Source: Streptomyces reniochalinae (GTDB taxonomy: Bacteria; Actinomycetota; Actinomycetes; Streptomycetales; Streptomycetaceae). Taken from it: DNA of 64,000 bases. Both the position numbers and the translations under genes were made by a program. Each line of letters opens with the position of its first letter. Position 1 is the first letter of the stretch. The stretch is taken from contig NZ_QOIM01000042.1 of assembly GCF_003323735.1 (NCBI RefSeq), positions 620,001-684,000 of the forward strand. The letters run 5' to 3'. The notes beneath the pieces were generated by a model, which did no database searches, was not told the origin of the DNA, and worked only from the letters and a program-made list of their open reading frames with translations. Of the stretch, positions 58,518 to 64,000 are shown piece by piece.

Positions 58518-59549
58518 GTCAACGCGCACCGCCTCACCCGACAACTCCGCCTCCAGCGCCGCGATGTCGGCCTCGACCATGACGCGTGCCAACTCCGCCC
58601 ACGTGACGCGCGGCTTCCACCCGAGCAGGTCGTGCGCCTTCGCCGCGTCGCCGATGAGCGCGTCCACCTCGCTGGGCCGCTCGTAGGCGGGGTCGAACTG
58701 CACGTGCTCGCGCCAGTCGAGTCCGCCGGCGAGGAAGGCCTCCTCCAGGAAGGCCCGCACGGTGGTGGCGGATCCTGTGGCCACCACGTAGTCGTCCGGC
58801 CGCTGAGCCTGCAACATCAGCCACATGGCTTCGACGTACTCGGGCGCGTACCCCCAGTCCCGCACCGCGTCCAGGTTCCCGAGGTAGAGGTGGCGTTGCA
58901 GCCCGGCCCTGATGCGGGCGACGGCTCGGGTGATCTTGCGGGTCACGAACGTCTCGCCGCGGCGCGGGGACTCGTGGTTGAAGAGGATGCCGTTGACCGC
59001 GAACAGGCCGTACGCCTCGCGGTAGTTGACCGTGGCCCAGTACCCGAAGACCTTCGCGCAGCCGTACGGGCTGCGCGGGTGGAAGGGCGTCGCCTCGTTC
59101 TGCGGGGGAGGGGCCGCGCCGAACATCTCGGAGGAGGAGGCCTGGTAGATGCGGGTGTCGATGCCGCTGGCCCGTATCGCCTCCAGCAGCCGCAGGGTTC
59201 CCATGGCGGTGACGTCGCCGGTGTAGAGCGGCGAGTCGAAGGAGACGCGCACGTGGGACTGGGCGCCGAGGTTGTAGACCTCGTCGGGGCGAAGGTCGCG
59301 CAGGAGGTTGACGAGGGCGACGCCGTCGGCGAGGTCGGCGTGGTGGAGGACGAGGGAGCGGCCCTCGTCGTGCGGGTCCTCGTACAGGTGGTCGATGCGG
59401 CCGGTGTTGAAGGAGGAGGAACGGCGGAGCAGGCCGTGCACCGTGTAGCCCTTCTCCAGCAGCAGTTCGGTCAGGTACGAGCCGTCCTGGCCGGTGATGC
59501 CGGTGATCAGCGCGCTCTTGCCCACGCTGTCGCCCACGCTCTTGCCCAT
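58509..59549 (-). CDS. gmd: GDP-mannose 4,6-dehydratase
   Basis: This 346-residue extended SDR converts GDP-D-mannose to GDP-4-keto-6-deoxy-D-mannose. The NADP-binding motif is GITGQDGSYLTELLLEKGY (about residue 16), with RRSSSFNTGRIDHLY (about 42), the catalytic SSSEMFG (Ser/Glu, about 135) and YxxxK in YGCAKVFGYW (about 160). Length and motifs are full for the enzyme. ATG 59549 is used. It is divergent from the GDP-L-fucose synthase gene, which takes its product on, and both belong to the exopolysaccharide cluster. Confidence 0.95.
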   Translation of the reverse strand: MGKSVGDSVGKSALITGITGQDGSYLTELLLEKGYTVHGLLRRSSSFNTGRIDHLYEDPHDEGRSLVLHHADLADGVALVNLLRDLRPDEVYNLGAQSHVRVSFDSPLYTGDVTAMGTLRLLEAIRASGIDTRIYQASSSEMFGAAPPPQNEATPFHPRSPYGCAKVFGYWATVNYREAYGLFAVNGILFNHESPRRGETFVTRKITRAVARIRAGLQRHLYLGNLDAVRDWGYAPEYVEAMWLMLQAQRPDDYVVATGSATTVRAFLEEAFLAGGLDWREHVQFDPAYERPSEVDALIGDAAKAHDLLGWKPRVTWAELARVMVEADIAALEAELSGEAVRVDRR

Positions 59550-59705
59550 GCGGCGCCGTCCTCAGTGGTGTGTGTCCGTGGTGGCGGGGAGACCTGCCGT
59601 GCTCTCGGCCGGTCCCGGGATGACGGTCTCATCCGGTGCGCGGGCTTCGTACTCTTTGCCGCTTATCTGCCCGTTCGGGGCTGTTGGGTGGCACAATGCG
59701 ACGCC

Positions 59706-60857
59706 ATGACGCCGACGCCGCGCACGACGCCCGCGCACGCCACCCCTCGATCCGCCCCGGTCCCCGGCCCCGCTCCTGTTCCCGACCCCGTCACCGGGGC
59801 CGGGACGCTGCTGCCTGACCGTGCCCGCGTGGTCGTCGCCGGCCACCGCGGACTGGTCGGCTCCGCCGTGGCCCGCCGGCTGGCGGCCGACGGCTACGAG
59901 GTGCTGACCCGCGACCGCGCCGCCCTCGACCTGCGCGACGCGCCCGCCACCGCGCGCTGGCTGCGCGAAGCGCGCCCCCACGCGGTCGTACTGGCGGCCG
60001 CCAGGGTCGGCGGCATCATGGCCAACAAGACGCAGCCCGTGCCGTTCCTGGAGGACAACCTGCGCATCCAGCTCAGCGTCATCGCGGGCGCCCACGCCGC
60101 GGGCGTCCCCCGGCTGCTCTTTTTGGGCTCGTCCTGCATCTATCCCAAGCACGCGCCGCAACCGATCACCGAGGACGCCCTGCTCACCGGCGCCCTGGAG
60201 CCGACGAACGAGCCGTACGCGCTCGCCAAGATCGCGGGCATCACCCAGGTCCGCGCCTACCGCGAGCAGTACGGCGCCGCCTACATCAGCGCGATGCCGA
60301 CCAACCTGTACGGGCCCGGTGACAACTTCGACCTGGAGACCTCGCACGTGCTGCCCGCCCTCGTGCGCCGCTTCCACAAGGCGAAGCGGGACGGGGCGCC
60401 CGAGGTGGTGCTGTGGGGCAGCGGCACGCCGCGCCGCGAGTTCCTGCACGTCGACGACCTGGCGCGGGCGTGCGTCCTGCTGCTGCGGGACTACGACGGT
60501 CCCGCACCGGTCAACGTCGGCTGCGGGCGGGACCTGACCATCGCGGCGCTCGCCGAGACGGTGCGCGACGTGGTCGGCTACCGAGGGCGCGTCACCTGGG
60601 ACACGGACCGCCCCGATGGCACCCCGCGCAAACTTCTCGACGTCAGCCGCCTGTTCGCGCTCGGCTTCCGGCCGCGGGTGCCGCTGCGGGAGGGTATCCG
60701 CTTCACGTACGAGTGGTGGCAGGAGTCGGAGCTGTCCACGCGGCCCGGCCGGCAGGGGCGGTCCGGTCCGCCCAGTCGACCGGATCGGCCGGATCGACCG
60801 GATCGGCCCGATCGGCCGGAGCGGCGAGGGCGGCCGGGGGCTGCGGCGGGTGCGTAA
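59706..60857 (+). CDS. GDP-L-fucose synthase
   Basis: This 383-residue bifunctional epimerase-reductase makes GDP-L-fucose from the product of Gmd. It has GHRGLVGSAVARRL (Rossmann, about residue 45), VLAAARVGGIMANKT, LGSSCIYPKHAPQPI with catalytic Ser-Cys, and YALAKIAG (YxxxK, about 175). It is typical apart from a ~35-residue low-complexity N-terminal head (MTPTPRTTPAHATP) and a C-terminal RPDRPDRPDRPDRP tail of ~45 residues. ATG 59706 follows a -10-like CACAAT. It is divergent from gmd. Confidence 0.92.
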   Translation: MTPTPRTTPAHATPRSAPVPGPAPVPDPVTGAGTLLPDRARVVVAGHRGLVGSAVARRLAADGYEVLTRDRAALDLRDAPATARWLREARPHAVVLAAARVGGIMANKTQPVPFLEDNLRIQLSVIAGAHAAGVPRLLFLGSSCIYPKHAPQPITEDALLTGALEPTNEPYALAKIAGITQVRAYREQYGAAYISAMPTNLYGPGDNFDLETSHVLPALVRRFHKAKRDGAPEVVLWGSGTPRREFLHVDDLARACVLLLRDYDGPAPVNVGCGRDLTIAALAETVRDVVGYRGRVTWDTDRPDGTPRKLLDVSRLFALGFRPRVPLREGIRFTYEWWQESELSTRPGRQGRSGPPSRPDRPDRPDRPDRPERRGRPGAAAGA

Positions 60858-60899
60858 CCCTGCGCGGGTGCGTAACGCTTCGGGGGCTCGGGGGTCCAT

Positions 60900-62465
60900 T
60901 CAGTATGCGCCTCTTCCGTCCACCACGGCCCGCACGGTGCGGGCCAGCAGGTCCAGGTCCGTCGTCAGCGACCAGTTGTCCGCGTAGCGCAGGTCCAGCG
61001 CCAGGCTCTCGTCCCACGAGAGGTCCGAGCGGCCGCTCACCTGCCAGGGCCCGGTCAGCCCGGGCCGCACCGCCAGCCGCCGCAGCGCCGTCGCCCCGTA
61101 GTCCGCCACCTCCTCCGGCAGCGGAGGCCGCGGGCCCACGAGCGACATCTCCCCACGCACCACGTTCACCAGCTGCGGCAACTCGTCCAGCGAGGTGCGC
61201 CGCAGTACCCGGCCGACGCGGGTGACGCGCGGGTCGGTCCGCATCTTGAACAGCGGCCCGTCCACCTCGTTGGCGGCGGCCAGATGCGGCCGCAGCCGGT
61301 CGGCGCCGACGGACATCGAGCGGAACTTCCACATGGTGAACGGCGTGCCGTGGTGGCCGACGCGGACCTGCCGGTAGAGCGCCGGCCCGGGGGAGTCGAG
61401 CCGTACGGCCAGCGCCACGAGCGCGAACAGCGGCGCCAGCAGCGCCAGTCCGAGCGCGGCACCCACCCGGTCCAGCACGGCCTTGAGCGCGAGTTGCGGG
61501 CCGCGCCGCACCGGGGGGTCGACGTGCAGCAGATGGAGCCCCGCAGCGGTGGAGGGGCGCACCCGGCGCAGCGCCACGTCCGCCAGCCCTGAGGCGATGA
61601 CCAGCGGCAGCCCCGCGTCCTGCACCGCCCACGTCAGCGTGCGCAACCGCTCGCCGCACAGCAGCGCCCCGGGCACCACCAGCACCGTCTCGACCCGGTG
61701 CAGCCGGATGGCCGCCAGGACGGCCGCACCGTCGACGGTGCCGCCGTCTCTGCCGTCCCCGGACGGCGCGGCGTCCAACTGCCCGGCCTCGGGCACGCCG
61801 CTGCGGGGGGCCGCTCCACCGACCGGCACGGCGCCGATGACGACGTAGGGATGGTCCGTGCGGCTGGCCAACTGCTCCACCACCCGGTCCACGGCGCCGC
61901 CCTCGCCGACCACCAGCGCCCGCCGCACCGCGTGGGCCTGGCGGCGCTGTGCCGTCAGGTGCCGGTGCGTCACCGAGCGGCATGCCGCGGTGAGCAGCGG
62001 AGCGGGGGTCAGCGCCACCAGGGCGACCGCGGGCGGGGAGTTCTCGCCGGTCACCACCCGGACGACGGCGAGCACCCCGACGAGCGTGAGCCAGTCGTGC
62101 ACCGTCGCCAGCAGTCCCCTGGTCTCGCCCAGCCAGCGGCGGCCGTACCGCTGGTGGGCGGCCAGCACGCCGAGCCAGCATCCGCCGACCGTCGCCGTCG
62201 CGGCGGCCGTGTGCGCCTGCGACGCCTGGTGGAAGAGCAGTGCCACGGGCAGCGTGCCTCCGACGGCGTCGGCTGCCAGCGCGACGGGCCGGTACCAGCC
62301 GCACTTCTCCCGGCTGGCGGTGACGTCTCCGGCCGCGATGTCGTCCCTGTGCCTGCCACCGGTGCGGCCGGCTTCGACCGGTGCCGGTACGGCTCCGGGC
62401 CTTCTGCCGGGCTCCGGCTCGGCCGGCTCCCCCAGCTCGGACACAAACGCGAAGTCGCGCCGCAT
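60900..62465 (-). CDS. Polyprenyl glycosylphosphotransferase (priming enzyme)
   Basis: This 521-residue membrane protein starts the repeat unit by transferring a sugar-1-phosphate to undecaprenyl phosphate. A ~40-residue cytoplasmic head, about four N-terminal membrane segments and a nucleotide-binding-like middle (RALVVGEGGAVDRVVEQLAS) precede the catalytic C-terminal domain (about 325-521). Signatures there are KAVLDRVGAALGLALLAPLF (helix), MWKFRSMSVGADRL and SLDELPQLVNVVRGEMSLVG with PRPP. ATG 62465 follows a GGGGGG run. It is the likely first enzyme of the exopolysaccharide pathway. Confidence 0.93.
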   Translation of the reverse strand: MRRDFAFVSELGEPAEPEPGRRPGAVPAPVEAGRTGGRHRDDIAAGDVTASREKCGWYRPVALAADAVGGTLPVALLFHQASQAHTAAATATVGGCWLGVLAAHQRYGRRWLGETRGLLATVHDWLTLVGVLAVVRVVTGENSPPAVALVALTPAPLLTAACRSVTHRHLTAQRRQAHAVRRALVVGEGGAVDRVVEQLASRTDHPYVVIGAVPVGGAAPRSGVPEAGQLDAAPSGDGRDGGTVDGAAVLAAIRLHRVETVLVVPGALLCGERLRTLTWAVQDAGLPLVIASGLADVALRRVRPSTAAGLHLLHVDPPVRRGPQLALKAVLDRVGAALGLALLAPLFALVALAVRLDSPGPALYRQVRVGHHGTPFTMWKFRSMSVGADRLRPHLAAANEVDGPLFKMRTDPRVTRVGRVLRRTSLDELPQLVNVVRGEMSLVGPRPPLPEEVADYGATALRRLAVRPGLTGPWQVSGRSDLSWDESLALDLRYADNWSLTTDLDLLARTVRAVVDGRGAY

Positions 62466-62733
62466 GAACCCCCCAGGTACGCGGAACCCCCACACAGCGC
62501 ACAGAACCGCCACGTTTGTGGTGAGGCGCCGACATCCACCAGACCTTAAGGCATATGAGTACGCTGCGTGGCCATCTGCTCACTTCCTCGCAAGAAGTGC
62601 GGAGAGTGCGGTGGGGGTTGTAGCACAGTGCGCGTATATTCCGGGTGATTCGTCGTAGAAGATCGCCGCCGGGACCCACCGCCGTGCCGAGCGCTTGACC
62701 TTGACGTCAGCGGCAGGGTTCGAGGATGCGGAC
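62466..62733. promoter_or_regulatory. Intergenic region between the priming enzyme and the SDR
   Basis: This 268-bp gap must hold the divergent promoters of the priming enzyme and the SDR gene. The segment from 62694 to 62727 reads CTTGACC, a CCTTGA/TCGAGG imperfect dyad and GGAT. It resembles a MerR-type operator/promoter for the SDR, whose neighbour is a MerR-family gene. No other coding or RNA feature is seen. Confidence 0.45.
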
Positions 62734-63531
62734 ATGACCGAGAACACCTCACCCTCCGGCTCCGCCTCCCGCCCAGGCGACGGTCCGCGCACCGTCGTCG
62801 TCACCGGTGCGGGAACCGGGATCGGCCGGGCCACCGCCCGCGCGTTCGCCGCCAACGGCTCCCACGTCATCGCCGTGGGCCGCCGGGCGGAGCCGCTGCG
62901 CGAGGCGGCCGCCGAACCGGGCTCCGGCACGATCACGCCCGTATCCGCCGACATCACCGCCCCGCACGCGCCGGACCGCATCGTCGAGGCGGCGCTCCAG
63001 GCGACGGGCCGGCTCGACGTGCTGGTCAACAACGCCGCCGTGGTCGGCGACGAGAGCCTGGGCGGCTACACCCCCGCCGGGATAGAGTGGCAGCTCACCA
63101 CCAATCTCACCGCCCCCGTCCTGCTGACGCAGGCGGCGCTGCCCGCGCTGCGGACGGCACCGGCGGGCGGCGTGATCCTCAACGTCAGCACAGCGCTCGG
63201 GCAGCGCGCCTGGCCGGGCAACTCCCTCTACGCCGCGACGAAGGGGGCCCTCGAGGTGCTCACCCGCGGCTGGGCGGTGGACCTGGCGGCGGACGGCATC
63301 CGGGTCGCCGCCGTCGCCCCGGGCGCCATCGACACCCCCATCGGGGAACACCGCGGCCTCGATGCGGAGCGGCGGGCGGCCCTCAGGAAGTGGCAGATCG
63401 GCCACACCCCGCTCGGCCGCGTCGGCAGGCCCGAGGAGGTCGCCTCCGTGCTCGTCCAACTGGCCTCGGACAAGGCCGCGTTCGTCACCGGGGTCGTGCT
63501 GCCCGTGGACGGCGGCGCGGTGGTGGCGTGA
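62734..63531 (+). CDS. Short-chain dehydrogenase/reductase
   Basis: This 265-residue classical SDR has VTGAGTGIGRATA (about residue 23), NNAAVV (about 100), a Ser in VILNVSTALG and YAATKGA (about 170) as the catalytic triad, and DTPIGEH near the end. ATG 62734 leaves a short Ser/Pro head. Substrate unknown. A MerR-family gene starts 60 bp downstream on the same strand. A MerR-like operator lies just upstream, so the pair may be a metabolite- or electrophile-induced unit. Confidence 0.9.
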   Translation: MTENTSPSGSASRPGDGPRTVVVTGAGTGIGRATARAFAANGSHVIAVGRRAEPLREAAAEPGSGTITPVSADITAPHAPDRIVEAALQATGRLDVLVNNAAVVGDESLGGYTPAGIEWQLTTNLTAPVLLTQAALPALRTAPAGGVILNVSTALGQRAWPGNSLYAATKGALEVLTRGWAVDLAADGIRVAAVAPGAIDTPIGEHRGLDAERRAALRKWQIGHTPLGRVGRPEEVASVLVQLASDKAAFVTGVVLPVDGGAVVA

Positions 63532-63590
63532 GGCGCGTGGTACCACTGTCCAAGGTACGTTCCACTGGGCCCGGCGGAGGGGGAGCCTCG

Positions 63591-63959
63591 GTGCGCATCG
63601 GTGAACTGGCACGGCGGACGGGGACCACGGCGCGGGCACTGCGCCACTACGAGCAGGCGGATCTCCTCACCTCGGAGCGAGCCGCCAACGGCTACCGCGT
63701 CTACCACGCGTCCGCCGAAGTGCGTATCCGCAACATCCGCCATCTCATCGACGCCGGGCTGACGCTGGAGGACGTCGGCTTCTTCGCCGCCTGCCTGGAC
63801 GGCGACATCACCGCCGGTGCGCCCTCCCCCGAGGGACTGCGCGTCGTCGAGGAACGGCTCGCCGTCCTGGAAGCCCGCATCGCCGCCCACACCGAGGCCC
63901 GCGACCGGCTGCGCGACGCACTGAGCCGGGCGGCCGCCGTGAGACGGCCGGCCGCCTGA
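63591..63959 (+). CDS. MerR-family transcriptional regulator (non-metal type)
   Basis: This 122-residue regulator has the MerR helix-turn-helix RIGELARRTGTTARALRHYE (residues 2-21) and wing AANGYRVYHAS, then a coiled-coil dimer helix with EERLAVLEARIAAHTEA near 85-105. There is no cysteine cluster in the C-terminus, so metal sensing is unlikely; it has one Cys only (AACLDG). GTG 63591 follows a GGGGAGCC. It probably regulates the upstream SDR gene and senses an organic or oxidising signal. Confidence 0.9.
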   Translation: MRIGELARRTGTTARALRHYEQADLLTSERAANGYRVYHASAEVRIRNIRHLIDAGLTLEDVGFFAACLDGDITAGAPSPEGLRVVEERLAVLEARIAAHTEARDRLRDALSRAAAVRRPAA

Positions 63960-64000
63960 GGGGCCCCCGGCCGTGCCCTTTCGCCGGGGCACCCCCGTCG

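Noticed and set aside
60766..60815. GATCGGCC-type repeat as a CRISPR or regulatory array
   Set aside because: It is a short microsatellite-like coding repeat (RPDRPD) in the tail of GDP-fucose synthase; no spacers.
1..64000. CRISPR arrays, tRNAs, rRNA or insertion sequences
   Set aside because: No repeat-spacer arrays, tRNA cloverleafs or transposase genes were recognised on either strand by reading; a covariance search would be needed for certainty.

Overview
The window is very GC-rich DNA with strong third-position GC bias, GTG starts, leaderless-looking regulator genes and actinobacterial gene families throughout. It fits a Streptomyces or close relative. It divides into an accessory half (about 1-29.4 kb) and a chromosomal half (about 29.4-64 kb); the RNase P RNA gene lies at the boundary.

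Region 1 (1-12 kb, all minus strand) is a conjugation operon of the type IV secretion kind. In transcription order it holds a secreted NlpC/P60 cell-wall hydrolase, a small two-helix VirB2-like protein, a VirB8/TcpC-like protein, a VirB6/TrbL-like polytopic protein, a protein resembling the N-terminal half of VirB4, a small protein, the VirB4 ATPase half, four small accessory proteins, and a VirD4/TraG coupling ATPase cut by the left edge. The two largest lesions are single-base frame breaks at the 5' ends of the coupling protein and hydrolase genes. No relaxase or integrase is in view. Region 2 (12-14.3 kb) has hairpins and inverted repeats, a beta-class DNA methyltransferase, and a convergent PD-(D/E)xK nuclease-like gene.

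Region 3 (14.3-28.8 kb) is a metal-resistance island, partly decayed. Intact parts are an amino-acid permease, a YnfA protein, a divergent merR/merB pair with a textbook MerR operator, a methyltransferase, a cmtR-like Cd/Pb sensor coupled to a CDF exporter with a Cys-rich tail, a PadR regulator, a cysteine-synthase-like/MFS pair, a DUF305 lipoprotein, two DUF6153-like proteins, and an ArsR/CDF divergent pair. Between them lie remnants of cadD, two flavoprotein genes and a DUF6223-like gene. A 25-bp perfect palindrome and four helically phased AGGGACTT repeats are notable non-coding structures.

Region 4 (29.4-46.3 kb) looks like core or near-core chromosome: rnpB, an FMN-dependent hydroxy-acid oxidase, an SDR, a Bcr/CflA exporter, a serine hydrolase, an Rsm22-like methyltransferase, a two-component system divergent from an ABC exporter, an AhpD-like protein, a DDAH-like hydrolase, a TetR repressor with three operator copies, a GDPD, a prim-pol-like protein and a lipoprotein.

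Region 5 (46.3-62.5 kb) is a Wzx/Wzy-like exopolysaccharide cluster: CDP-alcohol transferase, cytidylyltransferase, two GT4 and one GT2 glycosyltransferases, a Wzz-like protein with a degenerate P-loop, a flippase, a polymerase, secreted proteins, GDP-mannose dehydratase plus GDP-L-fucose synthase, and the priming glycosylphosphotransferase. The inferred product is a fucose- or deoxyhexose-containing polymer that may carry a phospho-polyol group. The window ends with an SDR and its probable MerR-type regulator.
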